64,000 nucleotides of DNA, taken from assembly GCF_900104815.1 (NCBI RefSeq), contig NZ_FNTD01000004.1:6509001-6573000 (forward strand), written 5' to 3'. The notes under the pieces are model-generated. The model searched no databases and was not told the DNA's origin. It saw only the letters and a program-made list of their open reading frames with translations. Positions 42,762 through 51,619 of this stretch are shown piece by piece (position 1 is the stretch's first letter; each line of letters opens with the position of its first letter). A program made the position numbers and the translations under genes. This DNA comes from Streptomyces misionensis (GTDB taxonomy: Bacteria > Actinomycetota > Actinomycetes > Streptomycetales > Streptomycetaceae).

Positions 42762-42860
42762 GCCACGCCCTCCCCTGTGTGCCGCCTTACGCGCGCAGCA
42801 GTCTGTCACGCGGGACCGGATCGCACAGCAGATCGACCGGACGGAAGGATCACAGCATGG

Positions 42861-43688
42861 TCAACCCACGAGCGTGTGCAGGTACTTGGTGGTGGCGGCG
42901 TCCGCGGGCAGGAACGTCTCGATGGCCAGTTCGGCGACGGTGATGTCCATCGGCGTGTTGAAGGTGGAGATGGAGGACACGAAGGACAGGACGCGGCCCT
43001 CGTGCTCGATCCGCATCGGCAGCGCGAAGTACGGCACCGGCTCGTCCGGTTCCTCGCCCGGTGCGTCCTCGGGCACCGGATACGCCGTCACCTCGTCGTA
43101 CAGCGCGCGGAGTTGGTCCGAGCGGTGCAGGGCGAGCTGGCGTTCCATCTGGGCCAGCAGATGCCCGCGCCACTCCCGCAGGTTCCGGATCCGCGGCGCG
43201 AGGCCCTCGGGGTGCAGCGTCAGCCGCATCGCGTTCGGCGCCGGCCGCAGCAGCTCCTCGGGCACCCCCTCCAGCAGCATCGCGATGCCCCGGTTGGCGG
43301 CGACGACGGTGTACCCGGCGTCCACCACCAGCGCCGGATACGGCTCGTAGCCCTGGATGAGCCGCTCCATCCCGTCGCGCAGCGCGTCCAGCGCGGGATC
43401 GTCCAGCGGGGTCTCCGGATAGCGCGGGGCGTAACCGGCGGCCAGCAGCAGCGCGTTGCGCTCCCGCACCGGCACGTCCAGGTGCTCGGCGAGCCGCAGC
43501 ACCATCTCCTCGCTCGGCCGGGACCGGCCGGTCTCCACGAAGGAGATGTGCCGGGCGGAGGAGTCCGCCCGCAGGGCCAGCTCCAGCTGGGAGAGACGGC
43601 GCCGCTCCCGCCAGGCGCGCAGCAGATGTCCCACCCCCTTGCCGTCGATGGCGGTGGACACGGAGGCTTCGGCGGCGACCATGGTCAT
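42861..43688 (-). CDS. MmyB-type XRE regulator
   Basis: 275 residues. The helix-turn-helix reads LLRAWRERRRLSQLELALRADSSARHISFVETGRSRPS, and the C-terminal ~170 residues are the MmyB-like ligand-binding domain with LLAAGYAPRYPETPLDDPAL, YEPYPALVVDAGYTVVAANRG and LSFVSSISTFNTPMDITVAEL. The ligand is thought to be a fatty acid or acyl compound in studied members. Divergent from the pterin dehydratase gene. ATG 43688 used; 43682 is possible. Confidence 0.88.
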   Translation of the reverse strand: MTMVAAEASVSTAIDGKGVGHLLRAWRERRRLSQLELALRADSSARHISFVETGRSRPSEEMVLRLAEHLDVPVRERNALLLAAGYAPRYPETPLDDPALDALRDGMERLIQGYEPYPALVVDAGYTVVAANRGIAMLLEGVPEELLRPAPNAMRLTLHPEGLAPRIRNLREWRGHLLAQMERQLALHRSDQLRALYDEVTAYPVPEDAPGEEPDEPVPYFALPMRIEHEGRVLSFVSSISTFNTPMDITVAELAIETFLPADAATTKYLHTLVG

Positions 43689-43817
43689 GCCCCGACCCTA
43701 AACGAGAAGCGGTCACCACAACGACCGGCCGTGCGCCGCCGCGTCGCCCGCGTGACCCGGGCCCGCGCGTGGCAGGCTGAGGTTCCGTCCCGTGCCTTCC
43801 CGAAGGGAGACCGTGCC

Positions 43818-44123
43818 ATGGCCGTCGAACCGCTGTCGCAGAAGGAGATCGAGGAGCGGCTCGCCGAACTCCCCGGCTGGTCCGCGGACGGCGGCCGGCT
43901 CACCCGCAGCTACCGGCTCGCCTCGCACTTCGCCGCGGCCGCCCTGGTCGTCCACATCGCCCGCATCCAGGACGAGCTGGACCACCACTCCGACCTCACC
44001 CTCGGCTACCACAGCGTCGCCCTCGCCGTCACCACCCACAGCGCCGGCGGAGCCCTCACCGAGAAGGACTTCACGCTCGCCCGCAAGGTGGAGGACATCG
44101 CCCCGGGCCACGGCGCACACTGA
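43818..44123 (+). CDS. pterin-4-alpha-carbinolamine dehydratase family protein
   Basis: 101 residues. The HH pair in DELDHHSDLTLGYHSVAL and the THSAGGALTEKDFTLARKVE signature match the PCD/DCoH family, which dehydrates carbinolamine pterins after aromatic amino acid hydroxylation. Usual length is about 100. It sits 5 nt before the next methyltransferase, so the two are probably co-transcribed. Confidence 0.88.
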   Translation: MAVEPLSQKEIEERLAELPGWSADGGRLTRSYRLASHFAAAALVVHIARIQDELDHHSDLTLGYHSVALAVTTHSAGGALTEKDFTLARKVEDIAPGHGAH

Positions 44124-44128
44124 GGGCC

Positions 44129-44878
44129 GTGCTCGATTACGACAAGGAAGCCGACGTCTACGACGCCTCCCGCGGCGGCGAGGCCCGCGCCCAAGCCGCC
44201 GCGGCCGCCGTCCTCGGTCTCATACCCGACGGTCCCCGCCGCCTCCTCGATCTCGCCTGCGGCACCGGCATCGTCACCCGTGAGATCGCCGCGGGCCGCC
44301 CCGCGCTCCGGGTGACCGGCGCGGACCTCGCCCCCGCCATGACCCGGATGGCCACCGCCCGTCTGCCCGGCAAAATCGTCCGCGCCGACAGCCGCCGGCT
44401 GCCGTTCCCCGCCGCCACCTTCGACGCCGTCACCAGCATCTGGCTGCTGCACCTGCCGGACGACCCCGGCGACGTGCGCGCCGTCGTCGCCGAGTGCGCC
44501 CGCGTCCTGCGGCCCGGCGGGGTGTACGTCACCACCGTCGACAAGGCCGCCGCACACGACGTGGGCAGCGACATCGACGCCGTACTCGCCGACCGCCCGG
44601 TACGGCCCGCCGAGGACGCCGCGGACAAGGTCACCGCGTACGCCGCCCGGCACGGGCTCGCCCCCGCCGGCCGGGCCGTCTTCCGGGGCGTCGGCCAGGG
44701 CCGCAGTCCCCGCGGCGCCATCGCCGACCTGCGCCGCGGCTGGTTTACCCGGCTGCCTCCCGACGACCCCCGCACCGAGTGCTACGCCGCCCGTCTCGCC
44801 GGGCTCCCGGACCAGGACCGGCCCCGCCCGGACCCGCTCTTCACCCTCTGCGCCTTCCGCAAACCGGTCGTGGACTGA
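44129..44878 (+). CDS. class I SAM-dependent methyltransferase
   Basis: 249 residues. Motif I is LLDLACGTGIVTREIAAG, motif II VTGADLAPAM, and SIWLLHLPDDPGDVRAVVAECARVLRPGGVYVTTVDK is the UbiE-like post-motif. The start is GTG 44129, 5 nt after the dehydratase stop. The substrate is unknown. Confidence 0.85.
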   Translation: MLDYDKEADVYDASRGGEARAQAAAAAVLGLIPDGPRRLLDLACGTGIVTREIAAGRPALRVTGADLAPAMTRMATARLPGKIVRADSRRLPFPAATFDAVTSIWLLHLPDDPGDVRAVVAECARVLRPGGVYVTTVDKAAAHDVGSDIDAVLADRPVRPAEDAADKVTAYAARHGLAPAGRAVFRGVGQGRSPRGAIADLRRGWFTRLPPDDPRTECYAARLAGLPDQDRPRPDPLFTLCAFRKPVVD

Positions 44879-44911
44879 CCCGATCACCCTTTTCGGCCGG
44901 CGGGTCGCCCG

Positions 44912-44966
44912 GCCGCCGTAAGAGACACGTCAAGGCGAGCCGCGCCGCCGTAAGAGGGCCGTCAAC
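44912..44966. promoter_or_regulatory. paired direct repeats upstream of the kdp operon
   Basis: Two copies of GCCGCCGTAAGAG-NNN-CGTCAA (44912-44933 and 44944-44965) start exactly 32 bp apart, about three helical turns. They lie about 75-130 bp upstream of the first kdp-operon start and are a candidate operator for a regulator that binds the same face of DNA. Confidence 0.5.
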
Positions 44967-45040
44967 GGGGTCCGGATCCGGCCAGGGGAGAGGTTTCCTC
45001 GTAGCGTCCGTAGTTCCGAGACTCATCCCAGGAGTTCACG

Positions 45041-45124
45041 ATGGCCGATCTGGCCTTCGTCGGCACCATGGTCGCGGCCTTCGCGCTCGTGGTCCTCGTC
45101 GCCAGGGGGGTGACGAAGCTGTGA
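45041..45124 (+). CDS. unrecognised 27-residue membrane peptide at the head of the kdp operon
   Basis: ATG 45041 to TGA 45124. [23 protein letters not shown] is one hydrophobic helix, followed by VTKL. AGGAG lies six bases upstream of the ATG, and the stop codon overlaps the GTG of kdpF (GTGA), so translation is very likely coupled to kdpF. It is not similar to KdpF except in being a short membrane peptide. It may be an additional small subunit or regulator of KdpFABC. Confidence 0.6.
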   Translation: MADLAFVGTMVAAFALVVLVARGVTKL

Positions 45125-45210
45125 CCGCCGAGAACATCGTCGGCCTGGTCGTGGCCGTCGCCCTCCTGGGCTATCTCGTCCTCGCCCTGATCTATCCGGA
45201 GAGGTTCTGA
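45121..45210 (+). CDS. kdpF: potassium-transporting ATPase small subunit KdpF
   Basis: 29 residues, the same length as E. coli Kdp[29 protein letters not shown], one transmembrane helix with the typical YPERF end. KdpF stabilises the KdpABC complex. The GTG start overlaps the preceding small peptide gene, and kdpA follows 8 nt later. Confidence 0.88.
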   Translation: MTAENIVGLVVAVALLGYLVLALIYPERF

Positions 45211-45218
45211 GACGGCAT

Positions 45219-46880
45219 ATGGGTCCCGTACCGGCAGGCGTGCTCCAGACACTCGCCCTCATAGGCGCTCTCGCACTCGTCTACGTCCCCCTGGGCACCT
45301 ACATGGCCCGGGTCTACTCCTCCCGCCGGCACCTGCGGGTGGAGCGATGGCTCTACAGAGGCATCGGAGCCGACCCGGACGCCGAGATGACCTGGCCCGC
45401 GTATCTGCGGGCGCTGCTCGCCTTCTCGGCCGTGAGCGTCCTGTTCCTCTACCTCCTCCAGCGCCTCCAGGGCTTCCTGCCCGGTTCGCTCGGCTTCGCC
45501 TCGGTGAGCCCGGCGCAGTCGTTCAACACGGCCGTCTCGTTCGTGACCAACACCAACTGGCAGTCGTACTCCGGCGAGCAGACGATGGGGCACGTCGTGC
45601 AGACCGCCGGTCTGGCCGTGCAGAACTTCGTCTCCGCCGCCGTCGGAATGGCCGTCGCGATGGCGCTCGTGCGCGGCTTCTCCCGCTCCCGCACCGGTGA
45701 ACTCGGCAACTTCTGGTCCGACCTGGTGCGCGGCACCCTGCGCGTCCTCCTGCCGATCGCCGCCGTCGCCGCGGTGGTCCTGGTCGCGTGCGGCGCGATC
45801 CAGAACTTCTCCGGCATCCACGAGGTCGGCCAGTTCATGGGCGGCTCGCAGCAGTGGAACGGCGGCGCGGTCGCCTCCCAGGAAGCCATCAAGGAACTGG
45901 GCACCAACGGCGGCGGCTACTTCAACGCCAACTCGGCCCACCCCTTCGAGAACCCCACGCCGTTCACCAACCTCCTCGAGATCTTCCTGATCCTGGTCAT
46001 CCCGTTCTGCCTGACCCGCACCTTCGGTGTGCTGACCGGCTCGGCACGCCAGGGCTACGCCATCCTCGCCACCATGGGCACCATCTGGCTCGGGTTCACC
46101 GCGCTGATGATGGCGACCGAGTTCGCCCACCACGGCCCGGCGCTCCAGGCGGCGGGCGGCGCCCTGGAGGGCAAGGAGGTCCGCTTCGGCGTCGGCGGCT
46201 CCTCGATCTTCGCGGTGGCCACGACGCTGACCTCGACCGGTGCGGTGGACTCCTTCCACTCCTCCTTCACCGGCCTCGGCGGGGGCGTCACCATGCTCGG
46301 CATGATGCTGGGCGAGATAGCGCCCGGCGGCGTCGGCTCCGGCCTGTACGGCATCCTCGTCATGGCGGTGATCGCGGTCTTCATCGCCGGTCTCATGGTC
46401 GGCCGCACCCCCGAGTACCTGGGCAAGAAGATCGGCGCCCGCGAGATGAAACTCGCCGCCTGCTACATCCTCGTCACCCCGGCGCTCGTGCTGGTCTTCA
46501 CCGCCGCGTCGATGGCGCTGCCGACCCCGCCGGACTCCGCGCTCAACCCCGGCGCGCACGGCTTCTCCGAGGTGCTGTACGCCTTCACCTCCGCGGCGAA
46601 CAACAACGGTTCGGCCTTCGCCGGTCTGAACGCCAACACCGACTGGTTCAACACCATGACCGCACTGGCGATGCTGCTGGGCCGCTTCGTGCCGATGGTG
46701 TTCGTGCTGGCGCTGGCCGGCTCGCTCGCCGGGCAGCGGCCGGTACCGGTCACGGCGGGCACCCTGCGCACCGAAAAGCCCTTGTTCACCGGCCTGTTGG
46801 TCGGCGCGATCCTGATCATCACCGGTCTCACGTACTTCCCGGCCCTCGCGCTGGGACCGCTCGCCGAAGGGCTGGCGTGA
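45219..46880 (+). CDS. kdpA: potassium-transporting ATPase subunit KdpA
   Basis: 553 residues with about ten hydrophobic segments and the four selectivity-filter-like K+ loops typical of KdpA, e.g. [35 protein letters not shown] and [10 protein letters not shown]. KdpA is the K+-selective channel-like subunit of the high-affinity Kdp pump. The stop overlaps the ATG of kdpB. Confidence 0.96.
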   Translation: MGPVPAGVLQTLALIGALALVYVPLGTYMARVYSSRRHLRVERWLYRGIGADPDAEMTWPAYLRALLAFSAVSVLFLYLLQRLQGFLPGSLGFASVSPAQSFNTAVSFVTNTNWQSYSGEQTMGHVVQTAGLAVQNFVSAAVGMAVAMALVRGFSRSRTGELGNFWSDLVRGTLRVLLPIAAVAAVVLVACGAIQNFSGIHEVGQFMGGSQQWNGGAVASQEAIKELGTNGGGYFNANSAHPFENPTPFTNLLEIFLILVIPFCLTRTFGVLTGSARQGYAILATMGTIWLGFTALMMATEFAHHGPALQAAGGALEGKEVRFGVGGSSIFAVATTLTSTGAVDSFHSSFTGLGGGVTMLGMMLGEIAPGGVGSGLYGILVMAVIAVFIAGLMVGRTPEYLGKKIGAREMKLAACYILVTPALVLVFTAASMALPTPPDSALNPGAHGFSEVLYAFTSAANNNGSAFAGLNANTDWFNTMTALAMLLGRFVPMVFVLALAGSLAGQRPVPVTAGTLRTEKPLFTGLLVGAILIITGLTYFPALALGPLAEGLA

Positions 46881-49006
46881 TGACCACCCGAACGGAAAGC
46901 CACGAGGACGCGATGTCCACTTCCACCCTCGCGCCCCACCAGGACGCGCCCACCGGGCACCGGCCCGAAAAGAGCCGTGTCGGGGCCGGTCTCTTCGATC
47001 CGGGGCAGCTGGTCACGTCCCTGCCCCAGGCGCTGCGCAAGCTCGACCCCCGGGTGATGGTCAAGTCCCCCGTGATGTTCGTGGTGTGGATCGGATCGGT
47101 CCTGACCACCGTCTTCTCCTGCGCCGACCCGGGCGACTGGTTCGGCTGGACCATCAGTGCCTGGCTGTGGCTGACGGTCGTCTTCGCCAACCTCGCGGAA
47201 GCGGTCGCCGAGGGCCGCGGCAAGGCCCAGGCCGACACGCTGCGCAAGGCGAAGACCGACACCGTCGCCCGCCGGCTCACCGGCCGGGTCGAGGAACGAA
47301 TACCGGGCACCGCGCTGGTCGTCGGCGACCTGGTGGTCTGCGAGGCCGGCGACATCATCCCCGGCGACGGCGATGTCGTCGAGGGTGTCGCCTCGGTGGA
47401 CGAGTCGGCGATCACCGGTGAGTCCGCGCCGGTCATCCGCGAGTCCGGCGGCGACCGCAGCGCCGTCACCGGCGGCACCAAGGTGCTGTCCGACCGGATC
47501 GTCGTACGGATCACCACCGAGCCCGGCGACACCTTCATCGACCGCATGATCCGCCTGGTCGAGGGCGCGGCCCGGCAGAAGACCCCCAACGAGATCGCCC
47601 TCAACATCCTGCTGGCCTCGCTGACCATCGTCTTCCTGCTGGCCTGCGCCACCCTGCCGCCGTTCGCCGACCACGCGGGCACCCATCTGACCCTGGTGGT
47701 CCTGGTCGCCCTGCTGGTCTGCCTGATCCCGACCACGATCGGCGCGCTGCTCTCCGCGATCGGCATCGCCGGCATGGACCGCCTGGTCCAGCGCAATGTG
47801 CTCGCCATGTCGGGCCGCGCGGTCGAGGCGGCGGGCGACGTCTCCACCCTGCTCCTCGACAAGACCGGCACCATCACCCTCGGCAACCGCCGGGCCGCCG
47901 AGTTCGTGCCGGTCGAGGGCACCACCGAGGCCGAGGTCGCCGACGCCGCCCAGCTGTCCTCCCTCGCCGACGAGACGCCCGAGGGCCGCTCGGTCGTCGT
48001 CCTGGCGAAGGAACGGTACGGGCTGCGCGAACGCCACCGGGGCGAACTCGCGAACGCCGAGTGGATCGCCTTCACCGCCCAGACCCGGATGTCCGGTGTG
48101 GACGTCGACGGCCGCAGGGTCCGCAAGGGCGCCGCCGCCTCGGTCATCGCCTGGGTGAAGGAGCAGGGCGGCGACGCCGGCGCCGACACCGACCGGATCG
48201 CCGACCGGATCTCCGAGGCCGGCGGCACCCCGCTGCTCGTCGCCGTCCACGACGAACACGGCGCCCGCGTCCTCGGCGTCATCCACCTCAAGGACGTCGT
48301 CAAGGAAGGCATGCGCGAGCGGTTCGAGGAACTGCGCCGCATGGGCATCAAGACGGTGATGATCACCGGCGACAACCCGCTCACCGCGAAGGCGATCGCG
48401 CGGGAGGCGGGCGTGGACGACTTCCTCGCCGAGGCCACCCCCGAGGACAAGATGGCCCTCATCAAGCGCGAGCAGGCGGGCGGCAAACTGGTCGCGATGA
48501 CCGGCGACGGCACCAACGACGCCCCGGCCCTCGCGCAGGCGGACGTCGGCGTGGCGATGAACACGGGCACGTCGGCCGCCAAGGAGGCCGGCAACATGGT
48601 CGACCTCGACTCCAACCCGACCAAACTGATCGAGATCGTCGAGATCGGCAAGCAACTCCTCATCACCCGGGGCGCGTTGACGACGTTCTCCATCGCCAAC
48701 GACGTCGCCAAGTACTTCGCGATCATCCCGGCGCTGTTCGCCGCCGTCTATCCGGGCCTGGACAAGCTCAACATCATGCGGCTGTCCTCGCCGAGTTCCG
48801 CGATCCTGTCGGCCGTCGTCTTCAACGCGCTGATCATCGTCGCGCTGGTGCCGCTGTCCCTGCGGGGCGTGCGGTACCGGCCGATGAGCGCGGACCGGAT
48901 GCTGCGCCGCAACCTCGCCGTCTACGGCATCGGCGGCCTGGTCGCCCCGTTCCTCGGCATCAAAATCATCGACCTGCTCATCTCGCTGATCCCCGGGATC
49001 GGGTGA
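46880..49006 (+). CDS. kdpB: potassium-transporting P-type ATPase subunit KdpB
   Basis: 708 residues. The P-type ATPase landmarks are the phosphorylation site D327 in LLLDKTGT, the actuator TGES in AITGES, and GDGTNDAP in the hinge. KdpB hydrolyses ATP to drive K+ uptake through KdpA. ATG 46880 overlaps the kdpA stop; a second in-frame ATG at 46913 is possible and would remove 11 residues. Confidence 0.96.
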   Translation: MTTRTESHEDAMSTSTLAPHQDAPTGHRPEKSRVGAGLFDPGQLVTSLPQALRKLDPRVMVKSPVMFVVWIGSVLTTVFSCADPGDWFGWTISAWLWLTVVFANLAEAVAEGRGKAQADTLRKAKTDTVARRLTGRVEERIPGTALVVGDLVVCEAGDIIPGDGDVVEGVASVDESAITGESAPVIRESGGDRSAVTGGTKVLSDRIVVRITTEPGDTFIDRMIRLVEGAARQKTPNEIALNILLASLTIVFLLACATLPPFADHAGTHLTLVVLVALLVCLIPTTIGALLSAIGIAGMDRLVQRNVLAMSGRAVEAAGDVSTLLLDKTGTITLGNRRAAEFVPVEGTTEAEVADAAQLSSLADETPEGRSVVVLAKERYGLRERHRGELANAEWIAFTAQTRMSGVDVDGRRVRKGAAASVIAWVKEQGGDAGADTDRIADRISEAGGTPLLVAVHDEHGARVLGVIHLKDVVKEGMRERFEELRRMGIKTVMITGDNPLTAKAIAREAGVDDFLAEATPEDKMALIKREQAGGKLVAMTGDGTNDAPALAQADVGVAMNTGTSAAKEAGNMVDLDSNPTKLIEIVEIGKQLLITRGALTTFSIANDVAKYFAIIPALFAAVYPGLDKLNIMRLSSPSSAILSAVVFNALIIVALVPLSLRGVRYRPMSADRMLRRNLAVYGIGGLVAPFLGIKIIDLLISLIPGIG

Positions 49007-49011
49007 AGGAC

Positions 49012-49644
49012 ATGACCAACTCCCTTACGAACACCGCCCGCCTGCTCACCGCGGGCCTGCGTGCCCTGATCGTCCTCACCGTGCTCACCGGCGTGGTCTA
49101 CCCGCTGGCCCTCACCGGGGTCGCCCAGGGGCTCTTCCCCCATCAGGCCAACGGCTCCGAGATCCGCTCGCACGGCAAGGTCGTCGGCTCCTCCCTCATC
49201 GGCCAGCAGGGCTACGGCCCGGAGTACTTCCAGCCCCGCCCGGCCGGCGGTCTCGGCAGCAACTCCCTCAACACGCGGTACAAGCTGGAGGTCTCGGGAG
49301 CGACTAATCTGGCCGCCGACAACCCGAAACTCGTCCGGGCGGTCGAGGCCGCCAAGGCGAAGATCGTCAAGGACAACTCCGTGCCCGGCTACCCCGTGCG
49401 GCCCTCCCAGGTCCCCGCCGACGCCGTCACCTCCTCCGGCTCCGGTCTCGACCCCGACATCTCCCCGGCCTACGCCGCTCTCCAGGTCCACCGGGTCGCC
49501 GCCCGCACCGGGCTGCCGGTGGCCGAGGTCGGCAAACTGGTCGAGGAACACACCACCGGCCGCACCCTCGGCTTCATCGGCGAACCCCGGGTGAACGTCC
49601 TGGAACTCAACACCGCCCTCCGGGACCTCGTCGCCAAGGGCTGA
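49012..49644 (+). CDS. kdpC: potassium-transporting ATPase subunit KdpC
   Basis: 210 residues: one N-terminal membrane helix (LRALIVLTVLTGVVYPLALTGVAQ) and an extracytoplasmic domain with GSSLIGQ, FQPRP, SSGSGLDPDISPAYA and NVLELN, all typical of KdpC, the subunit that raises ATP affinity. It starts 5 nt after kdpB and ends the operon. No kdpD or kdpE follows. Confidence 0.95.
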   Translation: MTNSLTNTARLLTAGLRALIVLTVLTGVVYPLALTGVAQGLFPHQANGSEIRSHGKVVGSSLIGQQGYGPEYFQPRPAGGLGSNSLNTRYKLEVSGATNLAADNPKLVRAVEAAKAKIVKDNSVPGYPVRPSQVPADAVTSSGSGLDPDISPAYAALQVHRVAARTGLPVAEVGKLVEEHTTGRTLGFIGEPRVNVLELNTALRDLVAKG

Positions 49645-49669
49645 GGCGACGGCACCGCCGGGGGACGGG

Positions 49670-50434
49670 TCAGCGGCCCAGCCCCCGGCGGATCGCCGTC
49701 TCCACCGGCGAGTACGCCCCGTCCGGCCGGTCCAGCTCGTACGGCACCGCCGGATCCAGTGGCGGCTGCGCCATGAAACGCGGCCGGGTGCCGCGGTGCG
49801 GCTGCGCCGCGTGCACCAGGAACGGATGGCACAGGTAGACGTCGCCCAGCCGCCCGGTGGCCAGGGCGAGCTGCCGGTGCGCACTCGCCTCGACCAGCGC
49901 CGGCGCGATGTCCAGCCCCGACACCCCGGCCTCGCCGTACGGCTCCAGCAGCGGCGGTACGTCCAGATGCGAGCCGACCCGGATGCGGGTCGGTGCGTCC
50001 TCGTGCGTCACCTCGCTGAACAGGAACAGCATCAGCAACGCCCGGTCCCTGGAACGCAGATTGGTGTGGTACCAGGACGCGCCCTCGGGCAGATAGCTCC
50101 CCTCGATGTGCCAGCCGGCGTCGCCCGGGTCCTCGGGGTGCGGGAAGCGCAGCGGGAACGTGCCCAGCGAATACCGGGGCACCCAGCGCCGCTCTCCCAC
50201 CAGCAGGTCGAACGCCTCGTGCAGCACGGGGGAGTTGGCGGCGGCCGCGAACGGCCCTTGCGCCATGCCGCCTATCCGCACCACCGGCTCCTTCCAGCCG
50301 GCGGGGTCCTGCGGGTCGTACCCCGTCTCCCGCCACAGCAGGCGAGCGCAGTCCTCGGCGACCCGGGGTGGCACCGCGCCCTCGATCTTCACGAAACCGT
50401 CGGCGAGGAACCGCTCCACCATGTCGTTGTCCAT
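49670..50434 (-). CDS. phytanoyl-CoA dioxygenase (PhyH) family protein
   Basis: 254 residues. FLADGFVKIEGAVPP is the family N-terminus and the jelly-roll core contains GWHIEGSY, where the first His/acid pair of the 2-His-1-carboxylate facial triad is expected (here His-x-Glu instead of His-x-Asp), then LCHPFLVHAAQPHRG with the distal His and RPRFMAQPP with the 2-oxoglutarate-binding Arg. It should be an Fe(II)/2-oxoglutarate-dependent oxygenase of unknown substrate, if the altered ligand is tolerated. Divergent from a His-rich methyltransferase gene. Confidence 0.82.
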   Translation of the reverse strand: MDNDMVERFLADGFVKIEGAVPPRVAEDCARLLWRETGYDPQDPAGWKEPVVRIGGMAQGPFAAAANSPVLHEAFDLLVGERRWVPRYSLGTFPLRFPHPEDPGDAGWHIEGSYLPEGASWYHTNLRSRDRALLMLFLFSEVTHEDAPTRIRVGSHLDVPPLLEPYGEAGVSGLDIAPALVEASAHRQLALATGRLGDVYLCHPFLVHAAQPHRGTRPRFMAQPPLDPAVPYELDRPDGAYSPVETAIRRGLGR

Positions 50435-50504
50435 GCGGTCATCCTGGGCGACGGCGGGCGGTCGGGCATCCGGTTTTTCGGCGGGCGATCGAGCGCCGCG
50501 GATT

Positions 50505-50519
50505 TTGCCGTGTCGGCAA
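50505..50519. promoter_or_regulatory. TTGCCG-TGT-CGGCAA inverted repeat
   Basis: A perfect 6-bp inverted repeat with a 3-nt spacer between the divergent phyH and methyltransferase genes, with another TTGCC half site 12 nt downstream; candidate operator. Confidence 0.45.
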
Positions 50520-50584
50520 CGGAATTTGCCACGTTCCGGTGTGCCGTCGCACTCTTACGGCACCCGGAAGAGAGGCTGACCACC

Positions 50585-51511
50585 ATGGCGCACGACCACC
50601 AGCACAGCACCCGGCACGGCCACGGGCAAGGCCATGGGCACGGCCACGGCCACGGTCACGGCAACGGCACGGACATCGACTGGAACGAGATGGCCCCCCT
50701 GCTGGAGGCCCAGGCGGAGCTGTTCGGCCCGCTGTACGAGCAGGCCCTCGGCTGGCTCGCCGGCGAGGTCCCCGACCCGGGGCTGATCGTGGACGCGGGC
50801 AGCGGACCCGGAGTGCTGTCCTGCCTGTTCGCCCGGACCTTCCCCGGCGCCCGGGTCGTCGCCGTGGACGGCACCGCCCCGCTGCTGGACCGCGCCCGCG
50901 CCCGCGCCGCCCGCGAGGGCTTCGGCGACCGCTTCGACACCCTCACCGGCGAACTCCCCGAGGTGCTGGAGAAGCTGGAGCAGCCGGCCGGCCTGCTGTG
51001 GGCGAGCCGCAGCCTGCACCACCTGGGCGACCAGCGGGCCGCGCTCACCGCGTTCGCCCGCCGGCTCGCCCCCGGCGGCACCCTGGCCCTCCTCGAAGGC
51101 GGCCTGCCCTCCCGCTTCCTGCCCCGGGACATCGGCATCGGCCGTCCGGGCCTCGGAGCGCGGCTCGACGCGCTGGAGGAGGAGTGGTTCGCCCGGATGC
51201 GCGCCGAACTGCCGGGCTCGGTCGCCGAGATCGAGGACTGGCCCGCGCTGCTGACCGCGGCGGGCCTGCGGCACACCGGGACCCGCAGCTTCCTGCTGGA
51301 CCTGCCCGCCCCGGCCACCGACCGGGCCCGCGCCTACGTCGCCGCCTCCCTCGGCCGGCTGCGCGAGGGCTTCGCCGACGCGCTGACCACCGAGGACCGC
51401 GACACCCTGGACCGTCTGCTGGATCCCGCCGACCCCGCGAGCGTCCACCAGCGGCCGGACGTCTTCGTGCTGTCCGCGCACACGGTGTACACGGCGGTAC
51501 GACCCGCCTGA
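50585..51511 (+). CDS. class I SAM-dependent methyltransferase with His/Gly-rich N-terminus
   Basis: 308 residues. Residues ~4-28 are a run of alternating His and Gly (HGHGQGHGHGHGHGHGNG) typical of metal-storage or metal-sensing segments. The catalytic part begins about residue 30 with IVDAGSGPGVLSCLFA (motif I), VVAVDGTAPLLDRARARA and a WASRSLHHLGDQRAALTAFARRLAPGGTLALLE post-motif. Substrate unknown; the His tail suggests a link to nickel, zinc or copper, by analogy with UreE/SlyD-like tails. ATG 50585. Confidence 0.8.
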   Translation: MAHDHQHSTRHGHGQGHGHGHGHGHGNGTDIDWNEMAPLLEAQAELFGPLYEQALGWLAGEVPDPGLIVDAGSGPGVLSCLFARTFPGARVVAVDGTAPLLDRARARAAREGFGDRFDTLTGELPEVLEKLEQPAGLLWASRSLHHLGDQRAALTAFARRLAPGGTLALLEGGLPSRFLPRDIGIGRPGLGARLDALEEEWFARMRAELPGSVAEIEDWPALLTAAGLRHTGTRSFLLDLPAPATDRARAYVAASLGRLREGFADALTTEDRDTLDRLLDPADPASVHQRPDVFVLSAHTVYTAVRPA

Positions 51512-51527
51512 AGCCGCGCGGCAGGCG

Positions 51528-51559
51528 CTTGACTTCGAGAGTGCTCCAAGTGATGGACT
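51528..51559 (+). promoter_or_regulatory. MerR-type promoter/operator of the SDR gene
   Basis: A -35 TTGACT (51529-51534) and a -10 TGGACT (51554-51559) are separated by 19 bp, with the near-perfect inverted repeat CTTCGAG-AGTG-CTCCAAG (51533-51550) in the spacer. The long spacer plus central dyad is the hallmark of MerR-family regulation. No merR gene is nearby. Confidence 0.6.
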
Positions 51560-51619
51560 CCCCGGCACGCACCAGGCACACGGATGCCCGCACAGGTGCA
51601 CCGAAACCAAGGGGGAACC

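Noticed and set aside
41898..43688. Toxin-antitoxin module made by the two XRE regulators
   Set aside because: Both encode full-length regulators with ligand domains; no toxin-type gene is adjacent.
44879..45040. c-di-AMP (ydaO) riboswitch in front of kdp
   Set aside because: Its conserved core was not found in this 162-bp region; only direct repeats are visible.
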